From Anaeramoeba flamelloides (Eukaryota > Metamonada > Anaeramoebidae): a stretch of DNA of 64,000 bases. Position numbers and translations under genes: made by a program. Below, piece after piece: positions 47,861 to 60,564 of the stretch. The first letter of the stretch is position 1. The number at the start of each line of letters is the position of its first letter. The stretch is from positions 6,572,001 through 6,636,000 of the forward strand of contig JANTQA010000047.1 in NCBI GenBank assembly GCA_027625915.1, written 5' to 3'. The notes below the pieces were generated by a model that did no database searches, was not told the origin of the DNA, and saw only the letters and a program-made list of their open reading frames with translations.

Positions 47861-48219
47861 ATTATTCTGATATTTGAATAATTAATGGAAATTTTTTTTT
47901 AAATCACCTCAACTTTCTTTTTTAACCAAGGTACTTGCAAAGAAATAGATTGGAATTTGTGATATCGGTATATTGGTTTGAGTTCCTTTTGTTTTGATGT
48001 ATTTATTTATTGTAGGTGAACGAAGAATCCAAAATAAAACCAAGATTTTGGATGAATCAGGGAATGTTTGAATTTTTTATCCAATTTGAATTTCAAATAT
48101 CACTGTGAAGAATATCTTTTTGATATTGAAAAAATATTCCAGGTAATTTTTAACTGTACCTAATGTCAATCAAAAACCAGCCTGTCCGTATTATATGATC
48201 GTTCTCTAAAAATCAAAAA

Positions 48220-48560
48220 GTAAAACCCATGATATTATTAACAGTGAAAATGCCAAAGAGTAACTCTCAATTTTCATTTTGAAATGTTGATATTATTTTT
48301 TAGTATAAAATCGATATAGGTTTGTTTCAGAGTTTTGCTCTTTGACACTTTCGAAGATTAAAGTTTATGATTTTTTTCATTTTTTATTTTTTCTCTAATG
48401 TGTATTTTTTTACTCATAGAATATTACGTCATTGTTACTTTGTCAAATATAAGATGTTTACAAAACAGCCACAAATTAAATTAAATTGAATTAAATCGAT
48501 TTTGTACTTAAAGAAAGCAATTTGTTTCAAATTGTAGAAATTTAAGCATTTGTGAATTTA
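48220..48560. repeat. Dispersed repeat, copy 1 (partner 56.29-56.61 kb)
   Basis: Same-orientation match to 56290-56610: GCCAAAGAG, CTCNATTTTCATTT, CACAAATTA, AAATTGAATTAAATCGATTT, ACTTAAAGAAAGCAATTTG, TTNAAATTGNAGAAATT. A fragment lies inverted at 40170-40260. Confidence 0.65.
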
Positions 48561-48673
48561 ATCCAAAAAAAGATTATTTATTTTTGTAAACAAACTCTAG
48601 GAATTGTAAATTCTACCAACTTTTGGTTTTGTTAATTCGATTGTTTGTAAAAGAGATCTGATGAAATTGTTTT

Positions 48674-50990
48674 GTTTTTTTTTTTTATTATTATTATTGA
48701 AGAAGTGTAGATTACACTCTAGTTGCCCTTAGACTTAAATTCCCTTTCAGGAAATTAAGTGTAAAATCATAGATTTCCCGATTATTAATTAATGAAAATA
48801 ATTTCAAACTGTCTTGATTTGAAATTAGTTCATTAAGATTTATTTCTTTTTAATTTGTTATAAAACATTAATCTATCTTTTTCATAGGAAGGATAGCCCC
48901 AGAAAAAAGGATCAATATTTTCTATAATTTCCTTTTGTTCATATTTTAAACATAAAGGACAAAATTTATTTGAATTTTTATTAATTACATAGTAATATCT
49001 ATTTAAGCAGTTAGTAAACGATCTGAATTTTAGAATTGTTGAACTTGACAGATAACTCAAATATTTTTGAGTTTTAAATAAATAGTTTGATTTTTGATTA
49101 TTGTTAAATAATTTTGGACCTTCCAACTTGCTGAATTCAACAACTCGTTGAATGTGTACTTAAATATTTCATTTTTTAATTCTTTTAAATCTTTTGAATA
49201 CCAGTTGATTTTATTATTTATTCTTTGATTAAATTTTATTAATTTTTCTAAATAAGGAAGAGTTAATTTTCCTAATTTATTTTTGAATTTAAAATTCTTT
49301 TTATTTACTGAAATTATCAAATTTTCAATTTTAAATTCTGTTTTGTAAATGAGAATTGTGGTATTTCTGTTTATTTTGTATATTTCAGTAATACGTGAAT
49401 TAATCCAAGAATTTAAATAATTTATTGTTGTTATTTGATAATTAAAATTTTCTAATCCATATGTTAATTGACTTAATATAAAAGATTTAAATAATCTAAT
49501 TTTTAAACTATTATTCAGAGAATTGTTAATTGAATAATTGTTTGCAGTTATTATATGTTTCTTTAGATTTTTTTAAATTATAAACTATATGTGCAATTTT
49601 ATCTAAATAAATACCCAAATATTTAATTTTTTTTAAATTTTTTGATATAACTGTTTTATCTTTATTTGGTTTTAATCCAAATTGAATAATAATTTCATAT
49701 ATTGACTTTAATTAATGATTTATTGGGATTTTATTTCCTTTTATAATTAGGATTAAGGATTATCTAAAAAAAGGCCACTATGGCCTGTGTACCAGTTAAA
49801 ACATCTCTGAAATAGATTCTTTATTCCATGATATCCAGAAGAACAATCAAATTTCAAATTTTTAGGAATAGGTAAATTTGACATGATTAGTTTCTTCATT
49901 TTCAGCCTTTAAGTGAAAACCACAGCCCAACCATGTTTGTTCGAACTCAATTTTTTCAAAGGCAGTGATAAATTGGAAGATAATACTTCAATTAGAACGA
50001 TCATGTTTGGGTTGTGTACATTGAATTTATCGAAATGCAAATTTTTCTTTGTCATTTTAAAAATAATTTAAAATGAAAAGGGGAAAGATTAGAAGTGATT
50101 GGTTTTTTATTTGCCATTCATTTTCATTATTTTTTTTTCTCAAATGTAAAAAAGATTTTTTTTATTTTTTTATTTTTTCATATTTTTATTTTTGGAATTT
50201 TTTTGATCTTATTTGTAAAAAAATTTATTAATGTGTTCTGATCTTTTTTTGTAAAAAATTTTTTATGTGAGCTTTTCTACAAAAAAAAACACTTTTTTGT
50301 TGGAAACAATGAAATTAAATATCGTCAATTTCGCTTTTTAAAGAAAAAGCAATTTCTTTTTCATTTTTTTGAGGTTGCTAAAAATTAGCTGCGCGGAAAA
50401 AATGACAAAAGAATATTAAAATTCAAAAAATGTTTTTGCCTTTGAAATTTTGCAAAAAAATTATGGAAAATTGTGAATTTTAGGTTTCTGGTTAATTGAA
50501 AAAGATAAAGTGTCTAAAACTGTGATATTTTAACCCACGCTACCCCCGAAAACGCCTTTTTTTAGATAGTCCTTAAATCATCTGCAAACATTTGACAATG
50601 ATTTGTTAAAGGTATAATTTTTAATAAAAGAAAATGTGAAATAAGAGCAAATAAAATTGGAGATAAGGGGTCTCCTTGGAATATACCAAGCCCTTCTCCT
50701 TGATAATATTTTAATAAAAAATTTTTGATAATTTTATTTAGAATGAATTTTTTTATTGTTTTTCTAATTATTTTATAATTGATTGAGTCAAAAGATTTTG
50801 CTATGTCAATCATTATAATATAAGTTTTATCATTTTTATTTACACTATTTGATTTTATCTTATTATCAGTATTTAAGAAATTTAAGACTGCAATTCGAGT
50901 ATCATATTTTTTTCGAAATCTAAATTGTGATTTATGAATAAATTCCCAACAAAATTGTTTTGTTTTTACATTTTTTGGAAATGATATCAA
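48674..50990 (-). mobile_element. Broken LINE (non-LTR retrotransposon), 5'-truncated, with nested insertion
   Basis: A minus-strand reverse-transcriptase relic. In order it shows IIMIDIAKSFDSINYKIIRK (box A, with catalytic Asp), GIFQGDPLSPILFAL, MFADD joined across the nested element to LILII, then FGLKPNKDKTVIS, KIKYLGIYLD and RLFKSFILSQLTYGLE. These are classic LINE palm/thumb and post-RT segments. A C-terminal Cys cluster follows (NKFCPLCLKYEQKE). The 3' end at about 48674 has a poly(A)/(AAT) tail on the coding strand. Breaks include a stop soon after LILIIKGNKIPINH, frame changes near 49570 and 49110, and the 816-bp TTAA element at 49757-50572. No endonuclease domain is seen, so the 5' end is missing. 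The exact LINE clade cannot be named from this. Confidence 0.85.
49757..50572. mobile_element. 816-bp TTAA-flanked element nested in the LINE
   Basis: Flanked by TTAA at 49753-49756 and 50573-50576. Terminal inverted repeats are GGATTATCTAAAAAAAGG and CCTTTTTTTAGATAGTCC. TTAA duplication points to piggyBac-like mobilisation, although canonical piggyBac tips begin CC rather than GG. Removing the element plus one TTAA joins FADD to LILII in frame. It holds no transposase. The left third has a protein-like minus-strand stretch ending at 49893 (AFEKIEFEQTWLGCGF, AENEETNHVKFTYS) and another near 49860-49780, possibly captured sequence. Confidence 0.82.
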
Positions 50991-51785
50991 GAAATTGATT
51001 TTTTTGTAGTTTAATTTTTTTGGTATTCAGATCTTAATTTTTTGTTTTTATATTTTTTAATTTCAAATAAGGTGTTTCCTTTTTTTTTTTTTTTTGATAA
51101 TTTGAATCTTAGAAATTGAGATCTTGAGATTATTTATTTTGTTTTTTTGTTTTTTGACATTAAAGATCCTGGTATTGATTTTTTTTGATTCTTTAAAATA
51201 TTTCCTTCTTGGAGATAATGGAAAAAAATTTTTTTTTTATTTTAATTTTTGACATTGAGATCCTTATTATTTGTATTTTTTTGTTATTTGAACAATAACA
51301 ACCCTAAATAGTTCAATTTCACAATTAGCATTTTCTGTGTCAAGACGCCAACTGAGATGAGAACTTAATTCGTGTCAAGAGAATATACCCTCAAAAGCTT
51401 TTTCTTCTTTATTTCCTGTAGGTTTTATTCAATTTTTATGAAACTCTCATTGAAAATACGCTCTTTTCAAAAGAGAAAAACAATTCAAATTACAAAATAC
51501 ACAAATCAAGACCCAAAATAATTTAATACAACAAGATTTGTTTTGAAATAATATTTTGAAGATGTTTTGATTGAATTTGATTTATTTTTTCCTCTTTCTG
51601 TTATAGTTGTTATTTTCTCTTTTTTCATTTCAATTTTGGAAACAATTTTTGACAAATTATTTTTTATATTTTTTATTTAAAAAGTAAATTTTCTTTTCCT
51701 TTTCAATCTTCGACAAAGAACAACAAAACAAACTTATTTGTGTTTTTTTCTCCAAACCACTCTTTTTTTTGTTAATTTCTCTAAG
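50991..51785. other. T-rich region upstream of MOB, first exon not found
   Basis: Degenerate repeats of a GAGATCTT/GAGATCCTT motif at roughly 70-130-bp spacing (51027, 51117, 51165, 51253). The missing MOB first exon should lie here or further upstream. ATGAAACTCTCATTG at 51438 is a weak candidate without a fitting donor. Confidence 0.4.
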
Positions 51786-54700
51786 TGTCAACAATCAAAA
51801 AAAGAAAAATCAAACACGGAACAAGAAAATTACTTTACAAAACCTGGAAAAGAGTAAACACAGAGTAACTTCTTCAAAATTCCAATACCACCATCGCCTT
51901 CCTTTTAAACTAATCTTTCTTTCCCAAAAACAAAAAACAAAACTAAATAAATTCTTTTTAATTTTATCCTTAATTTTAGTCAAGTAGATCTTCGAAGAGC
52001 TGTAAAATGTCCACAAGACGAAGACATAAAAGATTGGCTTGCTATTGGTGTTGTTGATTTTTATAACAAATTAAATATGTTAAGAGGATCGATTGTATCA
52101 TTTTGTACGAAAGAATCTTGTATGTGAGCTACATTTCTTTTTTTTTTTTATTATTTTTTAAATCAATTTCTTTTTTGATTTACATTTTTTTCTTCTTATT
52201 TCTCTTTGCAAAAAATAAAAAAAAAAAAAAAAAAAAAATTAGGTCCATCAATGACTGCGGGTATTTATTTTAGTCTTTTAGTTTATTCGTACATTGGGCA
52301 AAAACTTTTTGAAACAATTTTATTTTCTCAATATCTTTTAATAACCTACCATTAATATAAATAGGAGCAAAATTTGAATATTATTGGCCAGTTAATGGAA
52401 AACCTACACGTCTTTCGGCACCAGATTATTTGAATGAATTATTTGTATGGATCGAAAACCAATTGGATAATCCTGGTATGTTCTCCAAATAAACTTTTTA
52501 CTTTTTAAAAATTGTTTTTTTTTTTCTTTTCCTTTTTCTTTTGTTTGTTCTTTTTATTTGTATTCTTTCTGCTGTTTGTTCTGGTTTTTCTATTTGAGTT
52601 TGTTTTTTTTTTTTTTTTTTTACAAAGACACAAGACTAAATGTGATTGTTGTAAAAAATTGAGTTTTTACAATTTTGGAGATAAATAAAGAGTTCCATGC
52701 AATTACCCACATTTTGGTAATGGTAAATATATTACCTGATTATCTTAATAGATTAATAATGATTTTAATCAAAAAATCGTTGGTAAATACCAATCTTTCA
52801 ATTTTGAAAAAAAAATTATTTTTCAAACAATGTATTGGTATTTACCAAACGATTTTATATTGAAAATACCATTTGATACCAAAAATCAAAACGGAGATTT
52901 CTTTTACTATTATCAAAAATTGGTTAAATTCATTGAACTATTTATTTATCTCCAAAATTGTAAAAACTCAATTTTTTACAACATTCCATATTTACTCTTT
53001 TTAACTGATAAATTCAAAAAAAAGTTTTAAACTTTTTAGTTTAATATCCATTTTTCTGCATCTTGTAAACCGATTTTCAAAACATTTGTTATTTTCAACA
53101 AGTCTTGTTTCCACCAAATTTACAAGTTTTCTTTGTATTTAGGCAAATAAAATTCTTTCTTCAAAGCTCAAAAAAACCTTTTCAAAAATAGGAAAGTGAA
53201 CACAAAAGCTTAAAACATTTTTATGAATTTATCAGTAGTTTCTTTTTTCCAGTCAATTGACAATTTAATAAAACAAGTGAAAGATTGGATCGCTTTTCTT
53301 TAATTTTTTTGATATAACTTATTTTGCTTTTGTGTAAATTTTTAGAGAAACAAGGTTGATCAAACAAACCCTTTTCCGAGAATTACAACCCCTTTTATCA
53401 TAAAAACACCAACTTTTAGAAAAAATCCTTAAAATGTAATCACAATTATTTCGTTAGTACTTTTGAGAAACTCTACTATTATTGATCAAAACAAATTTTG
53501 AAAATGAGCTCACTGTTGAGAGAAAAAAATAGACGAATTGCATTTTTAATTGTTGAATTATTAAAAAAACTGAAATTCAAAATTCAAATTTATTTTCAAA
53601 TTTTAAAAGTGTTAAATTTAAAAAACAAAAATGAAAAAAATTTTAAAATTATTATTGAGCACTCACTGTAATCAAATAAATAAAACAAAAGACCTTCCTC
53701 TATTGGATCAAATAAAAAAATTTTTCGATTATATTTTTAATTTTAAAAATGATCATCTTTCTTCTGCGCTTAGTATATCAGATTTACTAATTCTTTGAGA
53801 TATAATTAAAATAATACAGGGCAGGGTTAAAAGAACATTTTAAATTTGTTTGGTCTTTGCGAAAATTTGTATAAAAACAAATTAATATCAGCAATGTGGG
53901 TGTGTTTCGAATTAACAATGAAAAATTCAAAAAATTGGCTTTCTACTTTCCTAAAATTGATAAATTTCAAATAATCTAAATTTGAAATCTGTTGATTAAT
54001 TAGCTCGAAATTTGCTATCAAAAATAGTGCCCAACATTTTTCTCTCAACAGTAATATGGAATTTTCCAAAATCATTTGGAAATCTTAGTGAAAAATATAT
54101 TATTTAAAAAATTAAGATAACTGTTAATATTAAAGATCTCATCTTTCAAAGTTATAGGCATAACGTTAAAATTATTAAACCATTCCAGACTAATTTTGGA
54201 CATAATGCTTAAAATGATAAAGATATATTAAGTGGCAATTATTCATTTTCAAGTTTGTATTATTTTTCTGATTTTTGTGATTTCTGTAATTTCTGTGATT
54301 TCTCTTAACAGACGAATTTTTTTTGGAATAACTAATTTGAAAAACAAATATTGTTTGTGTATTCTATTTAAATGTGAAATTATTAGAAAAAAACCTTTTT
54401 ATTAACCCTTATCAAGTGAATTATGATTTTTTCTTTTTATGAAATTTTTCAGTAAATGAATTTTTAATTTTATTAAAATTATAAAATTCAAAATTTCTCA
54501 TATCAGCAGGTCTATAAGAATAATAGTAGGTTATCTCTTCATATCAATTAAAAAATTTTAAAACACCTTTTTAAAGAATTTTACCACCCTAAAGTCAATT
54601 ATAGGATGTTTCTATTCTTTTCTATATGCTTCATTTCTTTTCTATTCAGTTTTACGGAATTTAGATAGTAAAAAAATAAAGAATAATCATAGAATTAGTT

Positions 54701-55346
54701 TAAGAAGAACAGTAAAAAATAATTTAAAATTTAGAAAATAAAATTTTTTTTCTTCGAATTAAAGTAATTTAAATTTCTATAAAATTTGGCAATATATTTT
54801 TGCAAACACTTCTTTTCTAAACCCTCCTTGTTGAATAATTTATGAAGTAACATAATCAAAATTTTTTGTAGATCGCGAAATTAATGATTTATTATTATTG
54901 TTAGATGAATCAAGTTAAAAAAAGAACTAGTTTAATTTTCATAAATTAGTATTTTAAAGAAATTATTTTTCTCTAAAATCTTCTTGTTGTTCTAAATTTG
55001 TAAAAATTAATTTAAAACTTAAAATTTTTATTCATATTTATTCCTTATTAAAAAAAAATAAAAAAAAAAACCAAATTTATTATGAATAGATGTATTCCCA
55101 CCTGACGAAAACACTTCTTTTCCAAGACACTTTGCCTCAAAAATCGTTCCAAATATTTTTAGAAGATTAGCAAGAGTATTTGCTCATATTTATCATTGCC
55201 ATTTCAATGAAATGGTTGAACAATTAAACGGTCAAGATCAACTTAATCTTTTATTTAAACATTTCATTTATTTTGTCAGAGAACACCATTTAATCAAATC
55301 AAAAGATTTGGATCCTTTAAAGCAAGTTATAAAAAAAATTTGTTAA
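51786..55346 (+). CDS. MOB kinase activator (MOB1/phocein family), first exon missing
   Basis: MOB proteins bind and activate NDR/LATS-type kinases in growth, mitotic-exit and polarity pathways. Exons are 51786-51853 (tentative), 51980-52119, 52243-52260, 52365-52475 and 55090-55346; all join in phase with GT-AG introns. Together they give 197 residues (human MOB1A 216), so about 20 N-terminal residues are missing. Family blocks in order: LRRAVKCPQDEDIKDWLA, VDFYNKLNMLRGSIVSFCT, ESC-PSMTAG across a splice, KFEYYWPVNGKPTRLSAPDY, VFPPDE, FRRLARVFAHIYHCHF, LNLLFKHFIYFVREHHLI and PLKQVI. Zinc ligands are intact: Cys in FCTKESC and His in AHIYHCH. It is MOB1/2/3-like rather than MOB4. The last intron is 2614 nt, far longer than the others (104-126 nt), and contains a foldback element. 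Confidence 0.9.
52647..52983. mobile_element. Foldback element with ~46-bp terminal inverted repeats in a MOB intron
   Basis: The left arm starts TGTTGTAAAAAATTGAG and runs through TTTTTACAATTTTGGAGATA. The right arm ending at 52983 is its near-exact inverse. Inside, a second perfect inverted pair (AATCGTTGGTAAATACCAAT with ATTGGTATTTACCAAACG) makes a hairpin within a hairpin. No transposase. The near-identity of the arms suggests a recent insertion or conserved structure. Target-site duplication was not evident. Confidence 0.8.
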
Positions 55347-56289
55347 AATTAAAAGCTCATTTCCTTATCGTAATACAATGGTTCATTAAAAAGAATTTGA
55401 TTTTTTTTATTTTATTTTTTATTGTTATATTTTTAATTCTTTTTATATTTCCTAATCTAGTTTTCTCTTTTCTCTTTTCTCTTTTCCCTTTTCTCATTTT
55501 CCGTTTTTATTTTTGTTTTTTCAAACTTGATAATTGTTTCAAAAACTCATTATTTTCATTTTACTCATAACATAAAACGATCTGTTTTTAATTTTATTGA
55601 ATTATTTTTTGATTTGTTTTACAAGTTTTAGTTAATAAAGTTAATCATTTTCATATCGTTATTTCCGAGACATTTATTTTGTTATTTTTTAATTTCTTTT
55701 GATAAAATATTTAACTTCTAATTTTTTTTTTTATTTAATATCTTTTGATCTTTATTGTTTTGTTACTTGAAAAGCACAAGCTCAAACAAGTAATTCTCAA
55801 AAATCAAAAATCCAAATTACACAATAAGTATTATTATACTGTCTGTAATTTATTGATTTTAAAAGAGTATTATTTATTTGCAATGAAATTTGTCAAAGGT
55901 TGTAGAATTCGCTGAAACAAAAAAAAATGATAAAGTATTCGAAATTACACAATAAAAAATCACATGTCTTTTATCAAACTTTGAATTTTTATATAGCTTT
56001 CAGATAATTTCTAAACACCTTCCATAAGTTTGAAGGATGAAAACGTTAAGTTTTGTAAAAGGGGATTTTTTAAAATGAGTGTTAAAAATATTTAAAATTA
56101 TTCAACATATTTGATCACTGATAGAAAAGATAACATCAAACCTTTACTTAAGTGTGAAGTCATTATGATTAACAATAATTATTAAAATGGATTAAAAAAA
56201 TTTTGTAATTTTAATGAGTGATTAATAAAATCCAAAACTAACCAACATGTGAAGTGTGATCGATCTCCAAAATTTAAGAATAAAATTAA

Positions 56290-56610
56290 GAGGATATTTT
56301 TAGAAAAATGTGCCAAAGAGAGACACTCGATTTTCATTTAGAATAGTTGAGAATATATCATTTTGAAAACAACTGTGTTGATTTCGAAGTGTTATTCTTT
56401 TGCGCGATTTGAGATCTCGATGAATTTTTTTTCATTTTTAACTATTCTCAAATGATTTATTATTATCAAGAATGATAGAAAATCCTTACTCTATCAAATA
56501 TAGAGGGTTACAAAAAAATCACAAATTAGATTAAATCGAATTAAATTGATTTTAAACTTAAAGAAAACAATTTGTTTTAAATTGAAGAAATTTTACATCT
56601 TTTGAAATTT
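56290..56610. repeat. Dispersed repeat, copy 2 (partner 48.22-48.56 kb)
   Basis: Same order of shared blocks as copy 1, including ATTAAATCGAATTAAATTGA and TTAAAGAAAACAATTTGTTT. Internally it also has an inverted AGAATAGTTGAGAAT / ACTATTCTCAAATGA pair. Confidence 0.65.
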
Positions 56611-59242
56611 AAAAAAAGACAATTGAAATTTTTTTTTTAAATTTGTTTTTTTGGAATTTAGAATGTTTTTAAATTTTTTTTTAAAATTGAATATATGCAA
56701 AATGAGATACTCTCAATATTTTTTTTTGTTATTAGTGTTGTGTCAATCAAATGAAGGGCAATTCTTGAATACCCCCTTTTAGGTTTTAAGACAGTCCTTG
56801 AGTATGGAGCAAATCCACAGTAAATGACTTGGTACTTGATGAAAAATAATTGAAATGATAACTCAAAGTTAGTTTTTTTTTAAGCTAAGATAAAAAAAAT
56901 AATAGAAAATAATCAATTTTCATAAGTATATTTAAGTTGGTTATTTCTATTAATCGGATCATATTGAAATAATATTCCACCGATTTAAAGTATTATTGGA
57001 TTTTTCAAATTCTATTTTTATTTTTTAATTAAACTGGTTGAGTTGTTTGAAAAGTCCATAAATATTTAAAGAGGAAGATACACGAGAATAGTAGAAATGT
57101 GATTTTTTTCAAGATCAAATATAACCAATTATTATTTTTTTTTTTTAAAAATGTATTTTAAATTTGTAATTAATACCTGTAATTGATTTTGAGAGTTTAA
57201 AAGGGATGAAGAAATAAATTTACAAAAAATATTATATTATAGATAAAAAAAAATTTTTTTTAGAGGAGATTACTAGTAGAAATTTCATTAAGAATTTTGA
57301 AATTTATCTAGTTTTAAGGATCCAAAAAGAATAAAAAAACTTTTCAGAAGAAAAAATAATTTCAAAAAAAAATAAAAAAAATCTTCAAGATCATCACCAC
57401 TTCAATAAAAAATAACTTACACAATTTTACTTTATACTTCAAAAATGAGAAATATATTTTTCTTTATGTGTGCTTGAAATAATACGCTATCAAGAAAAAT
57501 ACATTACTTATTTACTCAAATTCATTCAAATAATCATAGTTAATACAATAAAACGATCTATAAAAAAATATAAAAAAAAGGTAGATAAAATTATTTGATT
57601 TGTTTTATTGGTGAAAGTGGGAAAAAAAAAACTAGAAAAAAGTATTCGAGGTTTGTATTTGATTTATATATATCATTTTTGATTTTCCTTTACTGTTACC
57701 ACCATTACTATTATTATTTTTTCTCCGGTTTATTATTGAATTTTTTATTCTTCATTTTTTGGATCATTTGAATTTGGTTATTTGTATAATTAATTTAAGT
57801 TATATATTATTGTTGGTTCGATAATTTTTTTGGTTGTTGTCTTTTTTTTTTTTTTTTTTTTTGATTTGTACTATAATAATACTAAGTGCTTACTTTTTTT
57901 GGAAAGAAGAAGAAAAAAATAAGAATAGTACCAACTGTAAAAATTTGAATGTTTTTTTTCTTTTTTTTTTCATGAAAGAACTTTTTTTGGAAATTTGAAA
58001 ACTAACTAATGGGGTGTTTATAATATTGTCAAAAACATATTAAAAATTAATTTTTGGAACACACATTTCTACCCCAGTGATTTTATTCAAAATTCACTCC
58101 AAAAATCATCATTTTTTATTCTAAACTTATTGAAAGACTGTTTTTTTTTCTTTCTTCTTGATCAGAATTAAAAATAATCTCTTTTTTATTAATAAAATTG
58201 AACAATAATAAATCTTTAATAACCCATAATAGAAAAAGAAAAATGTAAAAATTAAAGAAAAAAAAATTATAGATAACAAAAACTACCAATCCATATGATA
58301 TTTACAATAACAGAACACTTAAGAACTGTACGTATTTTATTATATTAAAACTAATATTAAAAAAATTCTGATTTATGAAGAGATCTATAAATAATTTTCC
58401 GTGCACTCTAATTCCTGATAGTGTAGTGATATAGCCAAACAAAATTCCCAAAATTTTTTAAAAGTATGAATAGTTGAAAGAATAACAATACCATGTTTGA
58501 CTTCCAATTTGGAAATAATTTTGATTTTACAAACTATTTCATTTTTTGACTTTTCTTTTTTGTTTTCATTTCCTTTTTTCCAGTTACGAAATATGTTTCA
58601 TTTAATCTGGATTTATTTTTCAATGGTTAATAGAAGGTTAGTGTTGAGTTTGTTTCATATAGTAAAAACACATATATTTAGTTGATGGTATCGTATCATT
58701 TGATCGATCAACAATTGTTGTTTGTAAAATTTCAACAAATTTAACAATTTAATTTTTTTGTTTGGCTAATTTCATTATTTTGGGCAAATTGATTTTTATT
58801 TTTTTGTACGATATTTTTTTCTTTTATTTGGATAAAAATGATTACTTATAAAAAAATTGGAACTTGGTAACTTAAATGTGTTTTTATATTAACATTTGGA
58901 AAAATTAAATACATTGGGTTTTTTTTTTTTTTTACCTATTTTTGATTTTGGGTGTGTCAAAATTTTTGGAATGGGGTTTATTATATTCTTTTAGCTGCAG
59001 CCCTATAACTAACAGTTGATAATGATCAAAATATTTGTTTACTTTAAAGAGAAAAAAAGGACACCAATACGGTGATAACAACATATCATTCAAGGAATGG
59101 GTATGTCTTAAAATTAATTTTAAAAAAAGAATTAAGAAGATACGGAAAGGTGAAGTTTAATTTTGATAACAAAAACAATATCAAAAAGATCCTTTTTATA
59201 AAAAAATCATAATTTTTGTTTCACAAAAATCGTAATATAACC

Positions 59243-59681
59243 GTTGTGGAAAAAAAGTGAAACAGGGAAAAAAAGTTCAACACGGTTTTTAATTGGGAAC
59301 CTTAATAGATACTGAAAATGAAAAGTAAGATCAATAAAAAAAAAGAATAAATAAATAAATAAAGACAAAATGAAGTATTTGCCACAATAATAGTTTATTA
59401 AATACTATCTTTTAGTATGGGGTTTTTGTTTGATTGATTATTTAGTAAAAATTTGTTCAAAAAATTAACTATTTTTGAGATCTCCAAAACCACATCAACA
59501 ATTTCGATAAATCAAATAGATTTAAATTGGATTTGTTGGGTTGATTGAAAATAATATAATGGGTTATTATTTGAAGTTAATTAGTTTCTTCTTTTTATTG
59601 ATTTTACTTTTCATTTTTAGTAAGATTCCCAATTAAAAACCATGTTTCACTTTTTTTCCAGTTTCACTTTTTTTCCACAAC
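59243..59681. mobile_element. 439-bp MITE with ~57-bp terminal inverted repeats
   Basis: The left arm starts GTTGTGGAAAAAAAGTGAAA and ends TTTTTAATTGGGAA near 59299. The right arm is its inverse, ending TTTTTTTCCACAAC at 59681. The arms differ at only a few positions. Each arm contains a tandem of a GGAAAAAAAGTGAAAC unit. No coding capacity. A diverged copy lies at 1500-1912. Superfamily unknown; a target-site duplication was not clear. Confidence 0.85.
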
Positions 59682-60564
59682 AATAAATACAAATTTTGAA
59701 ATAAAATTTAATAATTTTTAAACTCTTTAAATTAATTCAAGATCTAAGTAGTAAACTCAATTTGAATCAGAACCAAGTGTGGGTGTGTTATTCGATATTT
59801 TCCAAGACTAAAGACTTTTAAAAATACAAGAGTTAATATTTAGAAAAAAGTTTTCAATCGCTTATTTTAACCTTATTACTGAAAAGTAACCGAACAAAAT
59901 TTATCTGATAAATCAAGATTAAAACAAAATTGAGACCAAGTAAACTCTTAAACCTTATCATTGATTCTTTGAAAAAGTAGGTAATTAAGATTTTCAAAAA
60001 GTGATTATTCTTTTTTTTGCTAAACTTTTTTATACAGTTTGAATACCCCTCCATTTATAACTTTCAGGTCTCAACTTTTCAAAAGTAGACCTATTACAAA
60101 GATTCTCTAAATTCCTTAAACATTGCAAAAGGTATTTGATAATTTTTAAGACAAAATTATAAAGAGAACAGTAAATTATAAATTATACTTTAACCAAAAA
60201 TAGTCCAAACATAATTTCCATAAGATTTATGTGTTTATTGGCTTAAGTTGTCTTCGATTAATTTAATAACTCAGATTAATATACAATATTATTTAGAAGA
60301 TGTTATACAAAAATTCAAGACTAAACTATGTTATGAGGATAAACAAATTATGCTCTTGACAATAAACAATTCAAAAATTATTTTAGTTTCTCAAAACAAA
60401 CCATTTAGGTTCTTAAAAGATCATTTTAAAATGAATTTAAGGAGTGTTGTGAAAAAAGAAAATTTTGGATTAATCTTGATAAATGTGAGTAATTGTCATT
60501 TTTTTCTTAATTTATTTTCAAAAAATCTTCTCTTTTTTTAACTAAAAATATAACTTGAAATAAA

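Larger units (their letters stand above)
55347..60564. other. AT-rich intergenic region between MOB and CYRI
   Basis: It holds repeat copies at 56290-56610 and 59243-59681, listed separately. The frame at 60248-60541 (TTG start; EDVIQKFKTKLCYEDKQIML) looks somewhat protein-like but has no ATG near its beginning and no family match. No other gene seen. Confidence 0.45.

Noticed and set aside
55340-55570. 76-aa frame overlapping the MOB stop codon
   Set aside because: Hydrophobic low-complexity 3' flank in another frame.
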